The notes below the pieces were generated by a model that did no database searches, was not told the origin of the DNA, and saw nothing but the letters and a program-made list of their open reading frames with translations. Source: an uncultured Adlercreutzia sp. (GTDB lineage Bacteria > Actinomycetota > Coriobacteriia > Coriobacteriales > Eggerthellaceae). Taken from it: a DNA stretch of 64,000 bases. The DNA lies in assembly GCA_910589165.1 (NCBI GenBank), contig CAJUSP010000005.1, forward strand, positions 1 to 64,000, written 5' to 3'. This document shows positions 49,883 to 58,967 of this stretch, piece by piece. The stretch's first letter is position 1, and each line of letters starts with the position of its first letter. The translations under genes were made by a program, and so were the position numbers.

Positions 49883-51209
49883 CGAAGCACCACAGCCCTA
49901 CACCATCATCGAGCCGCTGTCCGGCCCGCTTTCCGGCGATGCCACGGTGCCGGGCGACAAGTCCATCTCGCATCGGGCGGTGCTGTTCGCCGCCATGGCC
50001 GAGGGCACCTCGCACCTTTCCGGCGTGCTCGATTCGGAAGACGTGCGCGCGTCCATCCGCGCGGTGGAGGCCCTGGGCGCCTCGGTGCTGCTGGACCGCC
50101 AGGCCGACGGCACGCTGGCGGGCACGGTGACCGGCTGGGGCCAGCAGGGGCCGGCCCAGCCCGACGCCCCCATCGACTGCGGCAACTCCGGTACCACCGC
50201 GCGCTTGCTCATGGGCATCGTGGCGCCATGGGACATCCGCGTCACCATCACCGGCGACGCCTCGCTGCAGAAGCGCCCCATGCGCCGTATCGTGGCGCCG
50301 CTCGCCAAGATGGGCTGCGACTTCGAACCGGAGACCCCGGAGCATCTGCCCATCACCGTGTGCGGCAGCCGCGCCCTGCGCGCCATCGACTACGCGAGCC
50401 CCATGGCCTCGGCCCAGCTGAAGACCGCCGTGCTGCTGGCCGGCGTGTTCGCCGACGGCACCACCGAGGTGCGCGAGCCGGCTCCCTCGCGCAACCACAC
50501 CGAGCTCATGCTGCCCGAGTTCAACGTGCCCACCACCGCCGGCACCCGCGTGGCCACGGTGGACGGCCCCGCCGAGATGCTCGCCTCCGACGTAGTGGTG
50601 CCCGGCGACCCCTCCTCGGCCGCCTTCGTGGCCGCCGCCGCGCTGCTGCGCCCCGGCAGCTCGGTGACCATCCAGAACGTGTCGCTGAACCCGGCCCGCA
50701 TCGGGTTCGTGCGCACGCTGGAGCGCATGGGCGCCGACATCCGCGAGTCCTACGGCGGCCACGAGGGCAAAGAGCCCCGCGGCACCATTGCCGTGAACTA
50801 CACGCCCGTGCTGCGCGGCTGCGAGATTCCCTCCCAGCACATCGCCTCGGTCATCGACGAGATTCCCGTGCTCGCGCTCGTGGCGGCCCATGCCCGCGGC
50901 ATCACGGTGTTCCACGAGGTGGGCGAGCTGCGCGTGAAGGAATCCGACCGCCTGGCCGCCATCATCGAGGGCCTGGGCAAGCTCGGGGTCGATGCCTGGG
51001 AAGAGGGCGACGACCTGTTCATCGAGGGCAACCCGAACCTGACCGTTCCCGAGGGGCTGCGCTTCGAATCCCACGGCGACCATCGCCTGGCCATGACCTG
51101 GGCGCTCGTGGGCGCCTGCGGCCGCGTGCCCGTGGAGGTCGCCGACTTCACCTGCGTGGCCGTGAGCTACCCCGACTTCCTCGCCGACCTGAAAGGACTG
51201 GTGAAATAG
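49872..51209 (+). CDS. aroA: 3-phosphoshikimate 1-carboxyvinyltransferase (EPSP synthase)
   Basis: 445 residues. Joins shikimate-3-phosphate and PEP. Motifs: GDKSISHRAVLFAAMAEG, DCGNSGTTARLLMG, GDASLQKRPMRRI, YASPMASAQLKTAVLLAG, and RVKESDRLAAIIEGL. The GNSGTTARL form with the Gly-Asn-Ser-Gly is the usual class. It overlaps tyrA and abuts cmk (sharing one base), so the three are co-transcribed. Confidence 0.97.
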   Translation: MSTSEAPQPYTIIEPLSGPLSGDATVPGDKSISHRAVLFAAMAEGTSHLSGVLDSEDVRASIRAVEALGASVLLDRQADGTLAGTVTGWGQQGPAQPDAPIDCGNSGTTARLLMGIVAPWDIRVTITGDASLQKRPMRRIVAPLAKMGCDFEPETPEHLPITVCGSRALRAIDYASPMASAQLKTAVLLAGVFADGTTEVREPAPSRNHTELMLPEFNVPTTAGTRVATVDGPAEMLASDVVVPGDPSSAAFVAAAALLRPGSSVTIQNVSLNPARIGFVRTLERMGADIRESYGGHEGKEPRGTIAVNYTPVLRGCEIPSQHIASVIDEIPVLALVAAHARGITVFHEVGELRVKESDRLAAIIEGLGKLGVDAWEEGDDLFIEGNPNLTVPEGLRFESHGDHRLAMTWALVGACGRVPVEVADFTCVAVSYPDFLADLKGLVK

Positions 51210-51883
51210 TGATCGTCGCCATCGACGGGCCCTCCGGGGCTGGCAAGTCCACCGTGGCCAAGGCCGTGGCGAAAGAGCTCGGCTTCTCGTGCCTCGATAC
51301 CGGCGCCATGTACCGTGCCATCGCCTGGCAGGCGCTGCAGAATGGCGTGGCGCTTGACGACAACGAGGCCCTCGGGCAGGTGGCCCGCAGCTACGACATC
51401 TCCTTCGGGCATGTGGAGGGCGACCCGGTGCCCCGCCGCGTGTTCATCGGCGACACCGAGGTGACCGACGCCATCCGCACCGCCGAGATCGATCGCGCCG
51501 TGAGCCCCACCTCGGCCGCGCCCGCCGTGCGCGAGGCGCTGCTCGACCAGCAGCGGCGCATCGGCAACGCCGGCAACTACGTGGTGGAGGGCCGCGACAT
51601 CGGCACTGTGGTGTTTCCTGATGCCGCCGTGAAGGTGTTCCTCACCGCTTCCGACGAGGAGCGCGCGCACCGCCGCGTGCGCCAGAACGTGGACCGCGGC
51701 ATCGGCTCCATCGACTACGATGAGGTGTTGGCCGATCTGCGCCGCCGCGACGAGGCCGACTCCTCCCGCGCCACCGCCCCCCTGCGCGCCGCCGAAGACG
51801 CCGTGCGCATCGATTCCACGAGTCATTACATCGAAGAGGTCATCGACCAGATCTGCTCTCTTGCCCGGAAGGCGCAGTCGTAG
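51209..51883 (+). CDS. cmk: Cytidylate kinase
   Basis: 224 residues. Phosphorylates CMP and dCMP. Walker A VAIDGPSGAGKSTVAKAVAKEL at the N-terminus, LDTGAMYRAIAWQAL, VEGRDIGTVVFPDAAVKVFLTAS, and RRRDEADSSRATAPL. The GTG start uses the last G of the aroA stop codon. A family A repeat follows at 51901. Confidence 0.97.
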   Translation: MIVAIDGPSGAGKSTVAKAVAKELGFSCLDTGAMYRAIAWQALQNGVALDDNEALGQVARSYDISFGHVEGDPVPRRVFIGDTEVTDAIRTAEIDRAVSPTSAAPAVREALLDQQRRIGNAGNYVVEGRDIGTVVFPDAAVKVFLTASDEERAHRRVRQNVDRGIGSIDYDEVLADLRRRDEADSSRATAPLRAAEDAVRIDSTSHYIEEVIDQICSLARKAQS

Positions 51884-51900
51884 CCTTGCCAAGATCGGAC

Positions 51901-52002
51901 CATGGGGTAGTGCTCAGTCGCTCAGACAGTCCTCGCTCGGCGGAAATGTCCACTGGACATTTCCGTTCGCTGCGGAACTCGCTTGGTGAGCACCACCCCA
52001 TG
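51901..52002. repeat. Palindromic repeat family A, copy 3
   Basis: Outer arms CATGGGGTAGTGCTCA and TGAGCACCACCCCATG pair with one mismatch. The inner palindrome is the same as in the copy at 24281. The change of TAC..GTA to CAT..ATG at the arm ends is compensated on both sides. It lies between cmk and plsC. Confidence 0.88.
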
Positions 52003-52040
52003 TTCCTCTACGCTCAACTCTTGTAGGGAGTGCTGCTCAA

Positions 52041-52922
52041 ATGAGTTTGTTCTTGAAATACGAAGACATGTGGGACATGGATCTGGGCGGCGAGCCCAGC
52101 AAGAAGGAGATCCCGCATTGGTTCGGCAACCTGGCGTGGATCGTCGTCGGCGGCCTGTGCAAGCTGCTGTTCCGCTACCGGGTGGACAACCGCCAGAAGC
52201 TGCGCGCCTTCCAAAACGCCGAGGGTGCCATCGTCATCTGCAACCACACCTCGTTCTTCGACGTGGTGTTCATGTATCTGGCCGCGCGCCCCTCGCAGTG
52301 GGTGCGCCTCATGGGCCGCGACTCGCTGTTCGATAACGCCGGCGGCCTGCTCGGGCAGATTCTCTCGCGGGTGGGCGCGTTCCCCGTGAAGCGCGACACC
52401 GCCGACATGACCTCCATCAAGCGTGCCGTGCGCATGCTGAAGCGCCAGGAGCTCGTGGGTATCCTGCCCGAGGGCACCCGTCGCGGCAAGAGCAACCGCA
52501 CGCCTGAAATTCACGCCGGCGTGGCCATGATCGCCCGCATGGCGAAGGTGCCCATCCTGCCCATGACCGTGCGCGGGGTGGAGAAGATCAAGAACAAGGG
52601 CGAGCGCGTGCACTTCCCGAAGGTGACCGTGGACTACGGCGACCCCATCCTGCTGGCCGACTTCGACTTCCTGCCGAAGGAGGACCGCCTGGAAGCCTGC
52701 TCGTGGTATGCCCTGCGCGAGTGCTTTGCGCTGTTCTACCAGGTGCCCGCCGCCGAGGTGGACATGAAGGCGCTGTTCCCCGACAGCCGCGATTTCGCGC
52801 CGGTGTTCGCGGAACATGCCCTGCCGCACCACACAAGCGAGGAGCTCGCCGAGGCCGCCCGCGCCAAAGCCGCCGCGAAAGCCACTCGCAGCGAGCGGGG
52901 TGGAGAAACGAAGGAAGTCTAA
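52041..52922 (+). CDS. plsC: 1-acylglycerol-3-phosphate acyltransferase (PlsC family)
   Basis: 293 residues. Acylates lysophosphatidic acid at the inner membrane. The HX4D motif is NHTSFFD near residue 72 and the EGTR motif is PEGTRRGKSN near 144; one hydrophobic segment (LAWIVVGGLCKLLF) precedes them. ATG 52041 is preceded by GTAGGGAG. The last 40 residues are charged and Ala-rich. It sits between cmk and ispH. Confidence 0.93.
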   Translation: MSLFLKYEDMWDMDLGGEPSKKEIPHWFGNLAWIVVGGLCKLLFRYRVDNRQKLRAFQNAEGAIVICNHTSFFDVVFMYLAARPSQWVRLMGRDSLFDNAGGLLGQILSRVGAFPVKRDTADMTSIKRAVRMLKRQELVGILPEGTRRGKSNRTPEIHAGVAMIARMAKVPILPMTVRGVEKIKNKGERVHFPKVTVDYGDPILLADFDFLPKEDRLEACSWYALRECFALFYQVPAAEVDMKALFPDSRDFAPVFAEHALPHHTSEELAEAARAKAAAKATRSERGGETKEV

Positions 52923-52940
52923 TCGGGATTTCGGTTTTTT

Positions 52941-53081
52941 GGCTTGGATTTGACGATTTTTCTACAGGAATTCATCGAGAGAGCCTTTCCGCTAGGTTGC
53001 GACCTGGTAAAACGTGAGGAAGCAGGCGTCTTATTGGGCGAATGGCATGGTTCAATGTCGAAAAATCGTCAAATCCAAGCC
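52941..53081. mobile_element. MITE-like element with 22-bp perfect terminal inverted repeats
   Basis: GGCTTGGATTTGACGATTTTTC at 52941-52962 is repeated exactly, inverted, at 53060-53081. The 141-bp span is AT-richer than its flanks and has no open frame of note. No target duplication is obvious. It occupies almost all of the gap between plsC and ispH. Confidence 0.75.
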
Positions 53082-53129
53082 ATTTTTCCCAATGTCCGAT
53101 TACCTATGGATTGAAAGAGCGAGGTAGCG

Positions 53130-53993
53130 ATGGAAGTGGTTCGCGCGAAGAGGGCTGGGGCCTGTTACGGGGTGCAGCGGGCGTTGGACATGGCCGACGA
53201 GGTCATCGCCGACGGCGGCCGCGCCTTCACGTTGGGGCCGCTCATCCACAACCCCCAGGTGGTGGCCGATTTGGCCGCCCGCGGCGCCGAGGCCGTGGAA
53301 AGCGTGGACGCCATCGCGTGGAACGCGGACGATGGGGCCGGGGAGGCGCCAGCGGTGGTCATCCGGTCCCACGGCGTGACGCCGGAGGTGTTGGCGGCCG
53401 TGCGCGAGCGGGGCTTCGCCGTGGTGGACGCCACTTGCCCGCACGTGGCCCGCGCTCAGGCTGCCGCGGCCGAGCTGGCGGAGCAGGGCTGCCGCGTCAT
53501 CGTGGTGGGGGAGGAGGGCCACCCCGAAGTGGAAGGCCTGACCGCCTGGGCCCGCCAGGCCGGCGGCAAGGTCGACGTGGTGGCGAGCCCTAACGACATT
53601 CCCGAGGGGCTCTACGACCCGGTGGGTGTGGTGGCCCAAACCACCCAGCGCCGCGAGAACCTGGAAGCGGTGGTGGCCGCGCTCACGGAGGCCGGGCTTG
53701 CCCCCATCGTGAAGAACACCATCTGCTCGGCCACGCGCCAGCGCCAGGAGGCTGCCGCCGAGCTGGCGGCGGGCGTGGACGCCATGGTGGTCATCGGCGG
53801 CCGCAACTCGTCGAACACCACCCGTCTCGCCGAGGTATGCGCGCTCACCTGCCCGCGCACCTTCCACATCGAGTCGGCCGACGAGCTGGACCCGACTGCC
53901 TTCGAGGGCTGCGCCCGCGTAGGCGTCACCGCCGGCGCGAGCACGCCCGAGAACCAAATCGCCGCCGTAGAAGCCTTCCTGAAGCAGCGCTAG
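53130..53993 (+). CDS. ispH: 4-hydroxy-3-methylbut-2-enyl diphosphate reductase
   Basis: 287 residues. Last enzyme of the MEP isoprenoid pathway, a [4Fe-4S] protein. Cluster cysteines: AGACYGVQRAL (Cys near residue 13), DATCPHVARAQ and NTICSATRQRQ. Substrate motifs: LGPLIHNPQVV, RSHGV, EGHPEVEGL. Tail VGVTAGASTPENQIAAVEAFL. ATG 53130 with GAGGTAG upstream. Confidence 0.97.
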   Translation: MEVVRAKRAGACYGVQRALDMADEVIADGGRAFTLGPLIHNPQVVADLAARGAEAVESVDAIAWNADDGAGEAPAVVIRSHGVTPEVLAAVRERGFAVVDATCPHVARAQAAAAELAEQGCRVIVVGEEGHPEVEGLTAWARQAGGKVDVVASPNDIPEGLYDPVGVVAQTTQRRENLEAVVAALTEAGLAPIVKNTICSATRQRQEAAAELAAGVDAMVVIGGRNSSNTTRLAEVCALTCPRTFHIESADELDPTAFEGCARVGVTAGASTPENQIAAVEAFLKQR

Positions 53994-53996
53994 ACG

Positions 53997-55583
53997 GTGG
54001 CAACCTATCCCGGAAAAGAAATCGAGCGCGACGCTGCCTGCGTGGGCTGCGCCGTGGCGCCGGCCGATGCGGCGGCTGCCGCATGGGAGGGGCCGGCGGC
54101 GCGCATTGCGGCTGTGGACGCGGAAAGCCCCGCCGACGATGCGGGATTCGAAGCCGGCTGCTATCTCACGAGCGTCGATGGCGAGCCCTTGCGCGACATC
54201 ATCGACTGGCGGTGGCTTTCTGCCGACGACGTTATCACCGTGGGCTATATCGACCTCGACGGCGAGGCGGGGGAGGTGGAGCTTGAGCGCGACCCTGGCG
54301 AGGACTGGGGCTTTGCCTTCGACGGCGTGCTCTTCGACCGGGTGAAGCTCTGCCGCAACGCCTGCATCTTCTGCTTCATGCGCCAGCTGCCCGACGATGC
54401 CCGCGCCTCGCTCTCCCTGCGCGACGACGACTTCCGTCTCAGCTTCCTCTCGGGCACCTTCGTCACGCTCACGAATTTGAAGCCAGAGGACGAGGCCCGC
54501 ATCATCGAGCAGCGCATCAGCCCGTTGCGGGTAAGCCTGCACGCGAGCGACCCCGACCTGCGCCGCCGGATGATCGGCCGCCACGCCCAGCACGGTCTCG
54601 ACGCGCTGGACCGCCTGCTGGCGGCCGGCATCGAAGCCCACGCGCAAATTGTGCTCATGCCGGGCATCAACGACGGCGACGCCCTGCGCGAGACGCTGGA
54701 GTGGGCTTGGAAGCGCCCCGGTATCAACGGCATCGGCATCGTGCCCCTCGGCTTCACGAAGCACCAGACCGAGCTGCACGAGAGTTTCACCACACCCGAG
54801 GCGGCCCGCGGCGTCATCGAGGTCATTCGCCCGTTCCAAGAGCGCGCCCGCGCCGAGCGGGGCACCCCCTGGGTCTTCGCCGCCGACGAGTTCTACGTGA
54901 ACGCCTTCGGTGTGGACACCCCCGAGCACATCCCGCCGGCCAGCGACTACGGCGACTACGAGATGTTTGAAGACGGCATCGGCATCGTCCGCAGCTACGT
55001 GGACGAGTTCAACGAAGCCGTGGAAAGCGGCCTGGCCGAGCGAACCGCCGAGGCCCTGAAGGCCGCCGGCTTCACCGCCCGCTACGTCATCGGCGAGGCC
55101 ATGCAACCCTTCCTGGATGCCATGATCGCCGCCAGCCCCTTAGCTGGCCGCCTTGTTCCCCTTACGGTGAAAAACGACTACTTCGGCGGCAACGTAAACG
55201 TAACCGGCCTCCTCTGCGCCTGCGACATCGTGAGGGCAATAAAGAAGGAGTTAGCATCCAAAACTACAACCAAGGCAGAGTCCGGCGGGGACACCGGGTG
55301 CCCTGACCGAGCGAGTTCCGCAGCGACTGGAAATGCCCAGTGGGCATTTCCACAAAGCGAGGACTGTCTGAGCGAATCGGGGTACCCGGTGTCCCCGCCC
55401 CCCGGCGACTCTCAGCTCTTCCTTCTCCCAAAGGTCATTCTGAATGACGATGGCGTGACGCTTGACGATGCTACCGTGCAGGATATGGAAACGGAGGCGG
55501 GCGTTCCCCTTCACGTGGTATCCTGTAACCCGCTGGATTTTCTTCCCGAGATCATCGCGCTGGCCGCCCCGCCGGCGCTGTAG
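53997..55583 (+). CDS. DUF512 radical SAM-like protein with N-terminal PDZ domain, carrying an inserted repeat
   Basis: 528 residues. A PDZ-like domain (residues 30-100, AGFEAGCYLTSVDGEPLRD), then a Cys cluster LCRNACIFCFMRQLP (CxxxCxxC, as in radical SAM enzymes), an HASDPDLRRRMIG segment, and the DUF512 C-terminal part (LTVKNDYFGGNVNVTGLL ... LPKVILNDDGVTLDDATVQDME). Near residues 430-470 a palindromic family A repeat is read in frame (ESGGDTGCPDRASSAATGNA and onward), a segment that has no counterpart in the family. Function unknown; it is often next to der, as here. GTG start at 53997. Confidence 0.88.
   Translation: MATYPGKEIERDAACVGCAVAPADAAAAAWEGPAARIAAVDAESPADDAGFEAGCYLTSVDGEPLRDIIDWRWLSADDVITVGYIDLDGEAGEVELERDPGEDWGFAFDGVLFDRVKLCRNACIFCFMRQLPDDARASLSLRDDDFRLSFLSGTFVTLTNLKPEDEARIIEQRISPLRVSLHASDPDLRRRMIGRHAQHGLDALDRLLAAGIEAHAQIVLMPGINDGDALRETLEWAWKRPGINGIGIVPLGFTKHQTELHESFTTPEAARGVIEVIRPFQERARAERGTPWVFAADEFYVNAFGVDTPEHIPPASDYGDYEMFEDGIGIVRSYVDEFNEAVESGLAERTAEALKAAGFTARYVIGEAMQPFLDAMIAASPLAGRLVPLTVKNDYFGGNVNVTGLLCACDIVRAIKKELASKTTTKAESGGDTGCPDRASSAATGNAQWAFPQSEDCLSESGYPVSPPPGDSQLFLLPKVILNDDGVTLDDATVQDMETEAGVPLHVVSCNPLDFLPEIIALAAPPAL
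55284..55399. repeat. Palindromic repeat family A, copy 4, in frame inside the DUF512 gene
   Basis: Outer arms GGCGGGGACACCGGG and CCCGGTGTCCCCGCC are perfect complements. The inner palindrome is GGAAATGCCCACTGGGCATTTCC. Orientation is opposite to the other copies. The reading frame stays open through all of it. Confidence 0.88.
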
Positions 55584-55602
55584 GAAACGCGAGGAACACA
55601 TT

Positions 55603-56916
55603 ATGGCTCTTCCCATCGTCGCCATCGTGGGCCGCCCCAACGTGGGCAAGTCCACCTTGGTCAACCGCATCGCGCAAACCGGCGACGCCATCGTGCACGA
55701 GATGCGCGGCGTCACCCGCGACCGCAGCTACCACAAGGCCGACTGGAACGGCATGGAGTTCATGCTCATCGACACCGGCGGCATCGAGATGGGCAACGAG
55801 GACGCCTTCCAGGGCTCCATCCGCGCCCAGGCCTTCGAGGCCACCCGCGAGGCCGACGCCATCATCTTCCTGGTCGACGGCAAAACCGGCATCAACGCCG
55901 ACGACGAGGAGGTGGCCCGCATTCTGCAGAAGTCGGGCAAGCCGGTCTTCCCCGTGGTGAACAAGATGGACAATCCGGCCCGCATGGACGAGATCTGGGA
56001 GTTCTACGCCCTGGGCCTCGGCGACCCGTGGCCGGTGAGCGCCCAGCACGGCAACGGCACGGGCGACTTGCTCGACGACGTGGTGAACGTGCTGCGCAAG
56101 ACCGACTGGACGCCGGAGGAGGAAGTGGACGCCATCAACGTGGCCATCATCGGGCGCCCGAATGCCGGCAAGTCGTCGCTTACCAACAAGCTCACGAACA
56201 ACGACCGCTCCATCGTGTCTGATGTGGCCGGCACCACGCGCGACGCCATCGACACGCTGGTGGAGCACGACGGCACCATGTACCGCATCGTGGATACGGC
56301 GGGCCTGCGCCGCAAGAGCCAGATCGACGAGGACGTGGAGTACTACGGCTTCGTCCGCGCCATGCGCGCCATCGACCGCGCCGATGTGGCGCTGCTGGTC
56401 ATCGACGGCACCCTGGGCCTCACCAATGAGGACCAGCGCGTGGCCGGTTATGCCGCCGAGCGCGGCTGCGCCATGGTGATCGTGCTGAACAAGTGGGACA
56501 TCGTGGAAGGCCCCGAGGCCAAGGAGAAGATCCGCGAGCGCATTGCCGACCGCATGACGTTCGTGGGCTACGCGCCGGTGGTGGCCATCAGCGCGCTCAC
56601 CGGCAAGAAGGTAGACCGCATCTGGGAGGCCATCGACACGGTGTACGCCAACTACAGCCGCACCATCCCCACCAACCAGCTGAACAGCTGGCTCGCCGGC
56701 ATTCGCGAGACGGGGCACACGGTGTCGAAGGGCAAGACCATCCTGCGCATGAAGTACGTCACGCAAACGGGAACCTGCCCGCCGCACTTCACCTTCTTCG
56801 TGAACCGCCCCGATGTGGTGGACGACAACTACGAGCGCTACCTGGAGAACCGCATGCGCGAGGCCTTCGACCTCACGGGCACCCCCATCCGCTTCAAGTT
56901 CAAGAAGAAGGACTAG
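55603..56916 (+). CDS. der: Ribosome-assembly GTPase Der (EngA)
   Basis: 437 residues with two G domains and a KH-like C-terminus. First: GRPNVGKSTL, DTGGIE, NKMD. Second: GRPNAGKSSL, DTAGLR, NKWD. The KH-like tail ends TGTPIRFKFKKKD. Acts in 50S maturation. The ATG at 55603 is given by the conserved N-terminus MALPIVAIVGRPNVG, with GAGGAA ahead. plsY follows 3 bp downstream. Confidence 0.97.
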   Translation: MALPIVAIVGRPNVGKSTLVNRIAQTGDAIVHEMRGVTRDRSYHKADWNGMEFMLIDTGGIEMGNEDAFQGSIRAQAFEATREADAIIFLVDGKTGINADDEEVARILQKSGKPVFPVVNKMDNPARMDEIWEFYALGLGDPWPVSAQHGNGTGDLLDDVVNVLRKTDWTPEEEVDAINVAIIGRPNAGKSSLTNKLTNNDRSIVSDVAGTTRDAIDTLVEHDGTMYRIVDTAGLRRKSQIDEDVEYYGFVRAMRAIDRADVALLVIDGTLGLTNEDQRVAGYAAERGCAMVIVLNKWDIVEGPEAKEKIRERIADRMTFVGYAPVVAISALTGKKVDRIWEAIDTVYANYSRTIPTNQLNSWLAGIRETGHTVSKGKTILRMKYVTQTGTCPPHFTFFVNRPDVVDDNYERYLENRMREAFDLTGTPIRFKFKKKD

Positions 56917-56919
56917 CCC

Positions 56920-57621
56920 ATGGGCGCGGTGATCGGCTACTTGGCGCTGGCGTTCCTCGTCAGCTTCCTGCTCGGCTCCATCCCCTGGGGCGTTATCGTG
57001 TCGAAGGTGTTCTACCACAAGGACATCCGCGACGAGGGCTCCGGCAACATCGGCACCACCAACGCCATGCGCGCCATGGGCAAGGTGGGCGGCGCCGCGG
57101 TGTTCGTGCTCGATTTCGGGAAGGGCCTCTTCTCAGGCTGGTTTGGAACCTTGTGCGCTGCTTGGGCGACGTTGGCGTTAGTGGCGGCGCTGCCGGCCGG
57201 GGTTCCCGCCATCGATTCGCCGTGGTTCAGCGGCCCGGTCAGCGTGTCCGGCCTCGCCATGGCCCTCGCCTTCGCCGGCTGCACCCTGGGCCATGTGTTC
57301 AGCCCGTGGCTCGGCTTCAAGGGCGGCAAGGGCATCGCCGTGGCCGCCGCCTGCCTCGTGTTCGTATACAGCCCGGTGGCCTTCCTCATCGAGGTGATCG
57401 TGTTCGCCCTGGGCATTGCGCTTACCCGCTGCGTGTCGGTGGGTTCCATCGCCGCCGCCGTGCTCTGTCCGATCCTCGGCCTGTACTACTACGGCTTGGA
57501 CGGCCAGTGGGTGCCCTGGCTCATCATCACCGCCACGGCCGCCGTGGTCATCTGGGCCCACCGCGAGAACATCGCTCGCCTGCGCGCCGGCACCGAGAAC
57601 AAGATAGGAAGCAAGAAATGA
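56920..57621 (+). CDS. plsY: Glycerol-3-phosphate acyltransferase PlsY
   Basis: 233 residues, about five membrane segments. Uses acyl-phosphate to acylate glycerol-3-phosphate. Motifs: FLLGSIPWGVIVSK, GSGNIGTTNAMRAMG, GHVFSPWLGFKGGKGIAVAAA, and HRENIARLRAGTENKIG. It overlaps gpsA by four bases (ATGA), so glycerol-3-phosphate supply and use are coupled. Confidence 0.97.
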   Translation: MGAVIGYLALAFLVSFLLGSIPWGVIVSKVFYHKDIRDEGSGNIGTTNAMRAMGKVGGAAVFVLDFGKGLFSGWFGTLCAAWATLALVAALPAGVPAIDSPWFSGPVSVSGLAMALAFAGCTLGHVFSPWLGFKGGKGIAVAAACLVFVYSPVAFLIEVIVFALGIALTRCVSVGSIAAAVLCPILGLYYYGLDGQWVPWLIITATAAVVIWAHRENIARLRAGTENKIGSKK

Positions 57622-58616
57622 ACGTAGCCGTTATCGGAGCTGGCAGCTGGGGGACGGCGCTGGCGCTTGTGCTGGCCGAGGCCGGGCACGAGGTGATGCT
57701 GTGGGCCCGCACGCCCGAGGTGGCCTGCGCCATCAACGCCGAGCACCGCAACCCCCGCTACCTGTCCGACTACCGCCTGCCCTCGGCCATCCGCGCCACG
57801 AGCGACTACGCCGAGGCCGTGGACGGTGCCGAGGCCGTGGTCATCGTCACGCCGTCGGCGGCCCTGCGATCCGTGGCGGCCGACCTGCGCTCGCTCATCG
57901 CGCCTGAGACCCCCATCGTCATCTGCTCGAAGGGCGTCGAGGAGGCCACGGGCCTGCTGCCCATCGACACCTTCGCCGACGAGCTGGGCAACCCGAGCCG
58001 CTTCGCCGTGCTCTCCGGCCCCACCCATGCCGAGGAGGTCATCTGCCGCAAACCCTCGGCCGCCGTGGTGGCCAGTGCAAGCGAAGAGACCGCCGTCTTC
58101 TTCCGCGACCTGTTCGCCACCCGTGCCTTCCGCACCTACACCTCCGACGACCCGGTGGGGGTGGAGCTGTGCGCCGCGTTCAAGAACGTCATCGCCATCG
58201 CCGTGGGCGTGTCCTACGGCATGGGCTTCGGCGACAACACGGCGGCGCTGCTCATCACCCGCGGTTTGGCCGAGATGAGCCGCATGGTGGTGGCCTGCGG
58301 CGGCGAGGCGCTCACCTGCATGGGCCTGGGCGGCGCCGGCGACATGGTGGTCACCTGCATGTCGCAGCACTCGCGCAACCGCCGCTTCGGCGAGCAGTAC
58401 GTGGCGCGCGGCCTCACGCTAGCCGACTTCACCGAGCAGACCCACATGGTGGTGGAGGGCGCCATCGCCTGTAAGACGCTGGCCACGCTGGAGGAGCGCT
58501 ACGGCGTGGAGCTGCCGCTGACCGACACCGTGCGCGCCGTCGTGTGGGAGGGCGTGCCCCCGCGCGAGGCCGCGGCCGCTCTCATCGACCGCCCGCTCAA
58601 AAGCGAGTTCTACTAG
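57618..58616 (+). CDS. gpsA: NAD(P)-dependent glycerol-3-phosphate dehydrogenase
   Basis: 332 residues. Makes sn-glycerol-3-phosphate from DHAP. N-terminal VIGAGSWGTALALVLAEAGHEVMLWAR, LSGPTHAEEV, the catalytic Lys in CAAFKNVIAIAVGVSYG, GDNTAALLITRGLAEM, and LGGAGDMVVTC. Last of the der-plsY-gpsA run. Confidence 0.97.
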   Translation: MNVAVIGAGSWGTALALVLAEAGHEVMLWARTPEVACAINAEHRNPRYLSDYRLPSAIRATSDYAEAVDGAEAVVIVTPSAALRSVAADLRSLIAPETPIVICSKGVEEATGLLPIDTFADELGNPSRFAVLSGPTHAEEVICRKPSAAVVASASEETAVFFRDLFATRAFRTYTSDDPVGVELCAAFKNVIAIAVGVSYGMGFGDNTAALLITRGLAEMSRMVVACGGEALTCMGLGGAGDMVVTCMSQHSRNRRFGEQYVARGLTLADFTEQTHMVVEGAIACKTLATLEERYGVELPLTDTVRAVVWEGVPPREAAAALIDRPLKSEFY

Positions 58617-58689
58617 GCCCCCGCTACATTGCTCACCGGCATTATCAGGTTTCGCCTGGTAAACGGGGCGCACACAGAGACGCAACCAA

Positions 58690-58730
58690 AAGCCCTCCCG
58701 GCTTCCTTTAAGGTCGGGAGGGCTTATTGT
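58690..58730 (+). terminator. Intrinsic terminator of gpsA
   Basis: AAGCCCTCCCG and CGGGAGGGCTT form an 11-bp stem, followed by ATTGT. Confidence 0.8.
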
Positions 58731-58930
58731 AGTCATCAGCAAAGCGGAGGGGGTTCCAAGCCCGAAATCGGGCCCAGTGAAAGCCCTCGGCGATGCGCTT
58801 TGACAACCTATCCGAGTTTCCGTCGCACCGTCTCCTGCGTGAACCCTCCTCTCTCCTCTCTCTCAAAACCCTCGCGGCGGAAATGCATACCATGCGCACG
58901 TTTCCCCTTCTCCTCCGTGCGTACTGATCA
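58731..58930. other. Intergenic stretch with no supported gene
   Basis: Contains a pyrimidine-rich tract (CCTCCTCTCTCCTCTCTCTC near 58846) and a TTGACA-like box near 58800 without a matching -10. No convincing frame, tRNA or repeat was seen. Confidence 0.4.
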
Positions 58931-58966
58931 AAGGCCCCGCCGGTTCCCCGCCGACGGGGCCTTTTG
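58931..58966. terminator. Terminator of the Ogt-like gene, works on both strands
   Basis: AAGGCCCCG...CGGGGCCTTTT, with a CGG/CCG inner pair around TTCCCC. T-runs occur on the plus side (CCTTTT) and as TTGATC on the minus side. Confidence 0.75.
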
Positions 58967-58967
58967 C

